Assembly: GCF_026212465.1 (NCBI RefSeq) | Contig: NC_080063.1 | Span: forward strand, 18,956,797-19,020,796 | Source of the DNA: Amaranthus tricolor | Taxonomy: Eukaryota; Streptophyta; Magnoliopsida; Caryophyllales; Amaranthaceae | Direction of reading: 5' to 3' | DNA length: 64,000 bases | Part shown: piece after piece, positions 24,661 to 36,600 of the stretch | Numbering within the stretch: position 1 is the stretch's first letter | How the letters are laid out: each line of letters opens with the position of its first letter | Made by a program: the position numbers and the translations under genes | Notes under the pieces: generated by a model | Databases searched by the model: none | What the model saw: only the letters and a program-made list of their open reading frames with translations | What the model was told of the DNA's origin: nothing

Positions 24661-27600
24661 CCTCTTCAAGGGACTCTCTTTTTAAGCTTCATACCTTTAA
24701 GGCGTTTATCGTTTATGATGGACCATAGAAAATGATGAAATTCTGTTTTCTCAGCATCATATGACTAATAATAACCACCTTTATACCATACGTAAACAGG
24801 ATTATGCTCAAGAACAGTAGAAGTAATAGTTGTAGATTCCCTCTAAAGTAACATTTTGGATTAATGAAAAGTATAGGCAACAACGATGTTCATTATATTT
24901 GCCAATTTTGAAAGTTAGTATAGTGATGATAACTTAGACTGAAGCATATATTATTTTTTGAAGAATCCCCATCCAAATTCATTTCTTTTGATTGTCTGTT
25001 GTCAATGAATAATATACTTGCTTATGAGGTTGTTTTAATAATTATTTTATTCAGTCTGTGATTGCAGAGATTAGCTCTTGCGAGGAAACTGCAACTCTCC
25101 TTGAGTATGTCACCTAAGTTATTAATTACCTTGATTTATGATGTTGTTTCTGTATTGGTTCTGATTCTTCATTTATATTCTGGAGAGCATGCTTTAATAC
25201 TTCTTTGAACACATTCTTTTCTTATATGGATCTGTATTGTTTCGCTGATACAAGTATGATATACCACTTTCTTGCAGGAATGTACGTTTTACTCAACAGC
25301 TAGTTCTTTTTGCACCCCAGGCTCTTTCTGTGCACTCTCATGTGCAAACTCTTCTTCCAACTCTATCCTCAAGACAGGTGCTCTTTTTTGGTGTTAGTGA
25401 TGTTCTCTTTGCTCCCTTTCCTACCTTTAGGTCTCACATTATCTATTTTCCTTTCTGAATATGTGATTGGTCTTTGTGACAGCCAACGTTAAGGCATCTG
25501 GCTATATCAACCTTGCGCCATCTTATAGAAAAGGATTCGGTAAGCTTTGAAGATGACTTTGACAAATGCTGAAGGTTTGCGGTATATAAGCCAATTTTGC
25601 AAAATCTATTTCATGTTGGAATTTGACATTGAAAGATGAATGCTAATTGCTAATCCATAGATTTGAAATTATGCCCCTAGATTCTTTGATTAAGTGCTAG
25701 GCTGCTAGCAGCGTGATCTTGCCATTTCTGCAAGAGAACATGCATCTACAATCGAATTTGAGTGCCATCGTTTAACGACTACTTCCTTGCCTTCTACCCT
25801 TTAGTCATTCATGACCCCTTCTCACTGCTGCCTCTTTTACTGCTTTTTACCCATGGTTCATATCCAAGAATTTTTTTGGTCATTACTCAGCATGTTTTCA
25901 TTTATTTTTGTGATTATACCGCATGTTTTTTTGTATCTATTTTTGAATTAGGACACAAATTTTGTTATGGCATATTTGTGCTTCTTTGGATATCTGAAAC
26001 TGAATTCAGGCTTCTCAAACTTTTCTTGATGCCAACAGCATATTTTTCTGTAATCTTTTCTGACATTTTCCCAATCTTCTATATACTTTATATCTGTTGC
26101 ATGACTTAATAGTATCCCAGGGTCGTAACATTATATTCTTTTTGTCCCCTGCAAAATCTGATGACTAGCTGATCATATATTCTGATATGTTTCAGGCTTC
26201 TGTAATTCAAGAAAAAATAGAGGAAATTTTATTTCACATGCTGGATGAAGAAACTGATGCGGAGTAAGAGAGAACTTTATTATGAAAATGTTATTTATAG
26301 ACATCGTTTGACTGCATTCTACTGCTCATTTATAGTTGTAATTTGAGGTTCTATGAATTGTGTTTGAAATTTCTTTTTGGCATAGCCTTTTCGGAGTCCT
26401 AACCTAAGTCATGCTGGTGCGGAGAGTAGGGGAACTAGGGGGTGGGGCAGGGTATGTAGAATCAGAAAGGCTGTGTACCGTGTACCATATTAAAATGATA
26501 TGGATCTTAGAAGGACAACTTTCTTAATATGGTTTATTATGGTGACTTGCCATTATCTTATTCCTCTAATTTCTAACAAGTTTTTTTTTATTTTTTTTAT
26601 TTTTATTTTTTTTTGGATTTAGCTATCATCATTGTCCCAGTTCTGATCACGATATCAAAAATAAGATTGTTGTTACTTTTATTCTTTTCTATCTTTTCTA
26701 TTATTAGCATTAGTATGTTGTCACCTAAAATAAAATTAATATTTTTATCAATTAATCTTCATTTCTACTTCTATTATCCTTTTACGAGCATCTTTAAGTT
26801 TATGTTTCTCTGTTTGTCTACACCAGTTAGTTTTATGGTGCATACTTGTGAAGCATTCTTGTAGAGTTATTTGATTGACAGGATTTACAATCCAACTTTT
26901 TAGTTTGCTTTATTTGATTTTGATTTGCTGATGGTTCTATCTATTTTCTTATTTGGGTTGGCATTTACAGTATTATTATTTAAGGATGAGGGTGGTCACA
27001 GAGAGAAACGGAGAGCAAATACATGTTTATGAAACGCAAGAGGTGCCATGGGGATTTGGCAGTGGGTAGAAATATGTTTTATGTTTGGGGATGCATGATT
27101 GCTATGGTTTCAGATTCAAGCTTAACATGTGTCTCATTTATCTGATTTCACAGGATTGGGAACTTGATTCGATTAACTATAATGCGCTTGCTTTATGCAT
27201 CCTGTCCCACCTGCCCTTCTCACTGGATATCAATATGTCGAAAGCTGGTAATGTAAACTCGGTGAAAATTCCCCCTCCACATATCTTCTTGGTAGCCAGT
27301 AGAAAAGGCCATATTGAATGTTTGATGCGAGCTTGCCAACTGTAACCATTTTTGTTTCTACATATTAGATACTGATCCTGGAAATACTTTTATATTTAAG
27401 AAATAAATATTAAGATGTCACTGGTCAAGTCAATTAAGTTTGGGAGTTAAATCAGGTCTTATTATGCAGAAGGGAGGGAATGATATTTTAAGACTCAATT
27501 AAATTTTTTACTTTTTCTGAGAATATTGAGTTGCAAATAAAGTATTCAAATAAGGATCAAGGTGGTGTTTATCCTTGCAGACCACACTCTGCTATTTTAG

Positions 27601-30600
27601 GCAATGATTGTTTTAAGTTTAGGCAGAGCATACAATAATGTTTGTGTTGTCATTTAAATTCAGGTTTAATAAGTTTAGACATGTATAGTTCAAGTGTGTT
27701 CAAGTGAAATAAACCGACTATGGAGAAAGGGTGTTCAAAGCGCGGAAACCATTTTCATAAAACACCCTATTCTTAAATCAGTTCATCTTTCTTCATATGT
27801 TTGATCCACCAAAAGCAGCACAAAGAGTATTGACAAAGTTTCCCTCTTTAATTCAAAAACCATGCTTTACACCTTTATAACACATTATAAAAACATTTGG
27901 AGACATGGATCTAGTTGACCATTGCAATTGCAAGCTGTCTGTAATAATACCTTGTCTTCATAGTACTGTTATTTGTATTAAAAATAATTGGGTTTATGGA
28001 TATCTTTGGGATCTGGAGTGTTCAGTTAAGAAGGAATTTGAATAGAAGTTTTCTGATGCATTAGCAATCAAGATTATTAATCAGGTTTATGTTTTAAAAG
28101 ATGAAAATAATTGAATCCCATTAGAGAGGCTCTGGCCTCAGGGATTTTATCTTCTGAGGCTCAAGTTCCTTTCTTTCCATATTAAAATGAAGATCAGGAT
28201 TCATTGTCAATTCACTGTTATAATCATGCAGGAGGGTTGGAGGTATACGACCTTACCCTCACAGAATCATAGAGGTTGTTATAATCTGGGAAAAGAAAAA
28301 AAGCTGTAATCAATCCCCAAATTCAGAAGAAAAATGGATAAAGACGATTTTCGCCTTGCTATTTTTATTCCACAAAGTCTCAAACATCCAAATTTTCTTT
28401 TATTTTTTCTTGTGGGGCATATTAAAGTCTGCTTGCTATTACACATTTATTGGTTGTTTGTTCATTTAAGAAACAAAAGCATGTTTTTTGAATTGATTTT
28501 TATTGAAGTTTATTAAGTAAATGCTTGTCTATATCATCAAAGTTACATATATAGTGCTAGGCTTCCAGCACTCTTTTTAAGAGCCAACAATTATAAAAGT
28601 GCTTACAAAAATCGTCAATTAGCTAGCTAAAAAAGTTATTTTTGTTCAATTTAATTTTTGTCGACTTCACAAAAGAACTGAACATCCGATTAACCTTTCC
28701 TATATCTGATGCTGCATGATGTTTCTGTTTTTTTATATGATTTTTTACATTGTCATTTTCACTAATTCAGTTGCGTCCAGGTACTTGCAACATCATCTAG
28801 AGATTCTGTAATTAACAGCGGCACTGAACAAGATTCGATGAATGCTTCTGAAGGTGACTTAGGATTAGGTCTTGGAGAAGATGATGAAAATATGGTTTCT
28901 AGTGGAAAGTCCATTCCAAATGAAAATTATTCATTGGATTCGTTCAGTTTGAATACTAAAAGAGAAAAGCATCTTAGATACAGGACACGAGTCTTTGCGG
29001 CTGAGTATGTTCCTTTGCATTCAACATTAATCTCTTCTGTTATTTTTTGCCAATATTATCAACTGCTGTCACAGTAAATTTTTCTTGACAGAGTTGATTT
29101 ATTCAGCTTGTATAGGATTTCTTTAGAACGATGAGGTTGTTAGGAGAAGATAACATATTTCTAATATATGAGACCATTCTTGTGATGTTTTAAGGCGATT
29201 TATGGTGTGCTTATATCTTTAAGCTACTATTAATGGGCTAGGATTGGATTGTAAGCAAAGAACTGCTGGCTTATCAAATTTACTGGATGTCGTGTGGGGC
29301 ATATATCCATAATGATAATGTAGACAAGCAATATCTGTGCGCTTTTCCAGTCTCTTAATTTTCTTTGGTTTGATTTCAGGTGTCTTAGTCATTTGCCAAC
29401 AGCTGTTGGAAAGGAACCTGCCCATTTTGATTTACTATTGGCTAGAAAACAGAAAAAGGGATCTTCTAGTGGTGATTGGCTTGTTCTTCAACTACAGGAG
29501 CTAATATCTCTAGCTTATCAGGTGCTCATGTTGACGTTATGGTTGTTAAGCTTTTACACTTGAGCTAGTTTCATACCTGTTACATATTGATGAAGGTGAG
29601 TAACTTTTTTGTCAACATTTCAGATCAGTACCATTAGTTTTGAGAATATGCAGCCAACTGGTGTAGGGCTTCTATCTACCATCATGGACAAGGTAGGACA
29701 TGTGAAATGATGAGGTTTAGCTAAACTTTTAGCATTACCAATGAATAATTTGCCAACAATAGAGAAAAAAAGGTGCATGATTATCCTAGTTGTAAGGATT
29801 TATAGGATATATGCAGGCAGATCGTGGGTTTAGCCAAACTTTACACATTCAGCTCCTTCAGTCATGTCAAAAGAATTTATAGGATATATGCAGACGGATC
29901 ATTCTAGTTGTTGTTTTATTTTTGTTCCTTCATTCATTATTTCATGAATTTTATTCATGGGGCATTTTATTTTGTAGTCTATTAAGAGTTAATAAATAAT
30001 TATCAGAAACTTGACAACTACTCACATCTAAAAAAGGAATTGACAACTATTGTAGGATGGAGGGGCTAGGGCAAGTGTAAAAGGTTTATGGTGGTTATAA
30101 ATGTGCAATGTCAGCTGCAATAAATTAATAAGTGTTACAGAAGTCTTGGGACAAAGAAAGTAGACAGTATAACTAGTTCAAGATATGACAGGTGTTTTCA
30201 TTATGAAGAACCAGTTTCCAACTTTCAACAATCAACAGCTGAAAAAACTGTAGCAAACAATTGCAATGTATCACATTTCTTATTTATGATCAAAGACTTA
30301 CTAGTTCCAACTTTCAATTTCAGTTTGGAGAAGCATCTGATCCCGAACTTCCTGGAGGGCTTCTATTAGAACAATACCAGGTAAGCCGGATGAATCCTAT
30401 AAATTACATCAAGGAATTGACTCCTATATTTTTATTAGTTCCAAGTTCCACTCCATTTTAAAAGATAAAATTTTTGGTCAAAAACTAAAATGTAAATAGG
30501 TTTTTCCTCGAGAAATATTTTGGCAAATCAACCTGGTTGATAATTGTTCCAATTTCTTGAAATTTACCAACGTTGGCACTTGTATTTTGGCAATATACCC

Positions 30601-33600
30601 TTGCACTTGTAAGGATGAGGATCGTGCAGGACATTTGTAATGGGAAAGTAATAGATTCAGCTGGTTGAAGGTGGTAAATTCAATAAGTTTTTTTTACAAG
30701 AATGGTTTTCAAAAGCGATCAATTCCTTGAAAATATATGGGTACAAATGGGTTTTACACAAAAATCCTATTATTCTTAAATCAACTCTCAGATTGTGAAT
30801 TATGTCAGGCCCAACTAGTATCTGCACTTCGCTCTGCTTTGAACATGTCTTCAAGCCCTATTCTCCTCGAGGCAGGGTTACAACTGGCGACTAAGGTTGG
30901 GACTTTTTAACTATAACTTACTATAATTTTCATATCTATTATTTTTATGCTTTAAGAGGTTTTTCTTTTCCAGATACTGATTAGTGGTACAATTCGTGGA
31001 GATCAAGCTGCCATTAAGAGAATATTTTCATTGATCTCCGGACCACTGAATGAATTTGAGGACCTTTATTATCCCTCTTTTGCAGAATGGGTCTCTTGCA
31101 AGGTATAACATAGGTGCTCAAATGTTCAGTTGCTGTTATTGATTTGGTATCTTCTTATTTTTGGATTAAGTGTCTCGGCTTATGTAGCTGCTGCTGTTGA
31201 CATTTATCTATCCTATGTGCTTGTAGATCAAAATAAGATTGCTTGCTGCACATGCTTCTCTAAAATGCTATACATACACCTTATTGAGGGCGCACCAAGC
31301 TGAGGTCCCTGATGAGTATGTGGCGCTGTTTCCTCTATTTTCTAAAAGCTCCCAGATATTAGGAAAGCGTTGGATAGGGATCCTGAAGGACTACTGTTTT
31401 CTTTGCTTTAACCTTCAGTTAAAGAAAAATGTATGTTAATGAACTATTTGTCCTTTAGCTCTATTGCTGAATCAAATTCATATAGATGATTTAATAGCTC
31501 ATTAATTCCCTAATTTGAAGTTATTTCTGTTCATTATCTTATGTTACAGTGGAAGCCATTTCTTGAGGGAATCAAGTCACCGCTGGTTGCTTCAAAGTTG
31601 AAATCTTGTTTTGATGAATCCTGGCCAGTCATTTTGCAAGCTGTTGCTTTAGATGCTGTTCCTGGGGATATCAGTTTGAGCAAGTCATTAAATCAAAATG
31701 AGGATAAAATGTTGAAGAATTTTGTGTCTGGATACAGCATGGTTGAGCTGCGTTTTGAAGATTTTCAGTTTTTGTGGGCCTTTGCTTTGCTTCTTCTTTT
31801 TCAGGGAAAAAATGCTGCTGTTGATCAGCAGATATTTCTATTACTTTCTGTCAAGTCTAACTATATCGAGTCACAGTTTGAAGAAGCAAAGCCTCAAACT
31901 CTGAAGTTATGTGAAGTTTTACTTCCAGTCTTCCGATCATTGTGTGCCAAATACTTCTTCAGCACGGGGTTTCTTACAATGGAAATTTGTAGGGAATTGC
32001 TGCAGGTTAGCTATTTCAGCTTTTCGTCTATCTTTTACAGGATTTCTGATGATTTTTTTTCTTCTTTGAGTGCCCTTTTGTTTTAGTATTCTAGTTGGTG
32101 CACAAGGCTCGGACGAATGATGTGCTCTTATGGTTTTCTTTCATTCTACAATCTGTGTTTGCCGTTAGTTCTGGCTAATTAGACTGGGATATGGCAACCA
32201 ATTGTTGAAGTAATAGATTTAAAACACGACTTCTAATGAAGGCTCCCTTATTATTTTGATTTCCTTGAAACGAATAATTTTCTTTCCCGTAAAGGAGTTC
32301 TTTTTGATAGTTCAATTCAGAAAAAAATTGAAACTGGAAGGAATTTATCTAAGAGGCACTAATGCAAGCATATTCAAGAAATGATGCTCAGGCAATCAAT
32401 TAATGGCCAAAACTAATAGCAAAGCCCGCGATTTATAATAGACCAAAAACATTCTTAATAAGTGGACCACACAGGATAATAAGGGGAAAACGATTGCCTT
32501 GAAATTTAGTTTATAGTTTGAGTAGGTTGTGATTAACAATTAATTTGAACAATTTTTCGTGCTTTGCTTTCTTAAGGTTTGTTCTCCACAACGCATTAGT
32601 ATGGAACTTAATTAAAACTGGACTAGACTTATTACTTTTGAAATGCACTGGACCGACTGAACTTGTTAGTAGTGAAAATTCAGATAATAATAGTTGAGCA
32701 CTTGAGGTTAAAGGGTAATATTTGTACTGAACTTAAAACAAAATAGTTTAGGTTACAGGGTAATATTTGTACTTTAGATGTATCGTGTCAACTTCATCTT
32801 GTCTGTTTCATAAATTTTATTTGATCATCTGTAAAATTGGTTTAATATGATATTTAAAGCTGCAATATCCTTCTTGAGAACCAATCGAAAAATTTGCTGC
32901 TGCCCATGAACAAGAAACTGTTGTTCAATGAGCATAGAGTTTAGGTACTGCCTTTGCTCATGCAACAGTTGGACTAATGCTTGCCTTTAGTATTTGTTGC
33001 TTTTCCACTGAAAGCTCATAGGCCAGCTGATGTGTTAATGGATTGGAAGGTGCAACACGACCTATGAAAATCTCTACTCTTTTGAAGACACTAATCATCA
33101 TGGTCTCGTTTTGTCCTTATTTATGTATAACCGCCTCCAATTATATGTGTCTCTGTATTCTTCTAGTTGCTCCATTTTTTAAAGAGCTTCCACATTCAGA
33201 GGAGAAATGGTGAACTAAAGAAGTACGGAGGAAGGTTGTACTAAATAATTTAAGGTATTCAGGTCTTGGAGCGACAATTGTCTGTCAAAATGGTATCTTC
33301 CACTCCCTTCATGTGAGTGGCTGCATTACTAATTTTAATGATGAAACCACCACCAAAATTGTGAGGACTTTTTGGTACTTGTATTAGGTATACTAGTGCA
33401 TGATTATGAAATCTTTACTCGTATTGTTCCATTTCCATATATCTGTTTCTGTGAAATTTCCTTTTGAAGCAATGGTAACAATAGCTATGTTATATGGACA
33501 TGACAGATTCCCTGACACTTTAATATCAAGGTGAAATCACATACATTTTGGTATGAAATATTTTTAGAAGTTAGAACCCACCTGGGGTAGAGCAAGTAGT

Positions 33601-36600
33601 TTTGACACTTCTTATATTCCAAGAGTTTTGGGGTTCGAGACCTCAGGCCCTAGCAATGCAGACAAGTTGTAGTTTCTCCCTCCTCACCCTCCAAACCCAC
33701 CAGGTTGGATGAGATCTGGGTTTCCCCATGTAGCCTAAGGTTTACCTCTTACGAAGGTGTTGGGTTCCTTGTGAGAAAAAGAATTAAAAAAAAGTGTTGT
33801 TCACTCTTAGCTCGCAGTTGTGCACGGCTACCAGTCAAAAGAAAACGAGAAGGGTGAGAAGCCATAACTGACATTTAAATTGTAGAGTTTTCAAATTTAA
33901 GGTCTTAGAGAAATCCCGAGGTCCGGTAATTAACAATGTAATTTGTCGTATCTAGAATAGAGCCATTGTGGCTTTTTTTAGTTAGTGAGAAAAGTCCATT
34001 GTGTTGGGCTCCACTCGATGACTTTCTTTATCTTCTTATTTTGTATGCAGATTTTTTTCCTCTCCTCCCTCTGACATAGAAGGTTATTTTATTTTACATT
34101 GTATGTAGAAAAGTGGACAAATGAAACTTTTTCGATATATTATCCTATAAATGCAATCTCCCCATGCATAGAGTTAATGACAATTTGGAGTATTTTGGAC
34201 GCTTGTACATGTATTTATGTTATAAATGATTTAATGGTAAATGTTATTTGGATTCAGTTTTAACTTCTGCTTTATTCAGGCCATCACGTATGGGATAAGG
34301 GAAGATTCATGGAATCTTCTTGCTGTCACAACTTTATCTGAGGTAATTAATGCTGCTATTCTGTATTAATCATGTCTTTTATCTGTTTACTTTCTTATTC
34401 AATCTTATCTATCTCTTAAGTGGTGACATCCTAGGCATATACTACTCTACCCCGGCCATTTAGCCCCATTTGGTTTTGAAACGGAGACTAAGAAATTGAG
34501 TATAACAATCTAAAGTAGTGAGGTGTTCAGAAATAAGAGAGAGAATATAAAGAGTTAAAATGGTGAGGTTATAACCAAAAATAGAAAATGGGGGGTAAAT
34601 TCATTGGGAAAGACTAAAATGGAAAATATGACAAATTGAGTGGGACATAAAAGTACATAAAAAAATGGAATGACCAAAATCATGTTTGTCGTTTCATTTT
34701 TGGTCATGCAGAGACTAATGTCTTAAATGTATCTTGAACCAATTGCATTTAGATGTGTAATTCGATGATAAACTTTCGATCAATCATCTTTGTGAAAATA
34801 TCGCACTGCAGTTTCGAATATTGTTTTTGTTCCTTAGGAAGGATTTCATGAGACTAGTAAATTGGCTGCTTTTATGCTATTCAGTGCCAGCATTTCTAAT
34901 AGCAGACTAAAACCTATTTGTTAGAACAGATTGTCCAAAACTGTCCAGACGATTTTCTCAAGATTGATAGTTTTGTTGATCTAGCAGTGGAGTTGTGCGT
35001 GGCCTACCTTTACAAAATGTGTGCAGGGTAATGGTGAAAGTTATGCTAACATCTTTGAACTTTTGTTAGATTAAATATAATTATGAATATAACTATTTCA
35101 AATTTGTCTTCATGTCAGTAATGATACCTGTGATGAGTTCAGTAGGGAGAGTATGATATGTGATTTGATCGCCATTGCAAAGACTCTGTTGGATTGTCTT
35201 GCAAGTGAAGTATGCTTTTTTCTATCTTCAATTTGATCACAAGTTGTGCTACTGCTAAACTGTCACTAAAGATTCTTTCCATTGTATACAGCACCAGTTA
35301 AAAATTATCCTGCCAATTATGTTAGCTGGTAATGAATGTGCTCGAAGAGCTGCAAGTGAAGCAAGCTTCTCAAAGATTGTTGAGTTTATTGTACAAATTT
35401 ATCTTTTATTGAACAGCTTTGTTGAAGGTAAGTCTGAATATTGCTTCATTCTTCATTCTTTTTTGAATTTTGGTTATGCTTGATGCTTCCACAAAAACAA
35501 AGCTTCACCCTGTTGAATCTAATATATGGTATGAATCTAGTTGATATAATGAAACAAAACTCCTTTATCAATTTCTCTACGTTTCACATGATATATATAG
35601 GGTCAAAGTAAGCAAGTTCTTCAGCTAAAACATAGAGATAATTGATTATAGTTTCGTTTGGGTTAGTCTGAAGTTCATCCTTACGATTATTGTGGTTGGA
35701 TTTTACTTTGTTGGTCCTGTTTACTTCGTGACAGTCTGCTGTAGCATGTTTCTTAGTTTCTTTTCTAAGCCTCCTTATATTACATGGCTACCTTTCTGTT
35801 GTAGCTTGCTGTGCCTTTCTGATTTCACTATTATTTGTTGTGGCTTGTTAGTGAAAGAGGCATATGTTCTTTGCGCAGAGATATCTATTCCAGGGCTTGA
35901 TGTTGTCCATGCTTTGCCATGTATTATTGGAGCTTGTCAAAACTTCACTAGTGATTTTGCGAAAGACTGCATTGAAGTGATACATCTTTTGGAAAATAGG
36001 AAGTCCAATATGCGCAGGCTCCTGTATGCAAAGCTTGTTTTTTGCCTGGAGCAAATGCTATCCTTTGCTGACATGGCATTTAAGATGGAACTTTGTCCAG
36101 AGAAAAAGAGCTCTAGAAATGTGGCTACTTTCATTAGTTGTGTTAGATGTATGCAACTTGTTATTATGGATGCTAATGTACAGGTATGGGAATTTATTGT
36201 ATTTATGAATAGCAACCAGCATTGGCTGTGTAGATATGATGCTGTAACTATTTTTTTTGTAGGTTCAAGCAATTGGGTTGCAAGTTCTCAAGAACATGGT
36301 TCAGAAAAATTCTGATTCCAAAGTCAGTTCCTTCCCATTACTTTTGACTGGGGAGCTGTTCAGAGACATTTTGATGGTCATTCAGAAGATTATAATGGTA
36401 TCTATGGTTGACCTGATCTACGTTTTTTTCATTTAGAACTTGCCTTGTCATTAATCTGATTGGTTAATGTTTCTATTGTGACTAGAAACCTGTAACGAGA
36501 GAATCAGCTGCTCTCGCTGGAGAGTGTTTGCGAACCTTGGCACTTTTGCAAACCCTTCCAAAGGAAGTTGAGTGTCAAAAAGGTCTTATAAGTTTGCTTC

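Larger units (their letters stand above)
24508..28780. other. SWEETIE introns 26-31
   Basis: Introns over 300 bases here are 24508-25054, 25540-26195, 26264-27153 and 27248-28780. Apart from the TC repeat and a SINE-tail fragment near 28232 they are AT-rich with nothing recognised. Confidence 0.55.

Noticed and set aside
31722..31904. Alternative plus frame inside SWEETIE exon 39
   Set aside because: The exon is fully explained by the SWEETIE frame.
35937..36272. 111-codon minus-strand frame
   Set aside because: It is antisense to a well-supported SWEETIE exon (35879-36183) and is a shadow frame.
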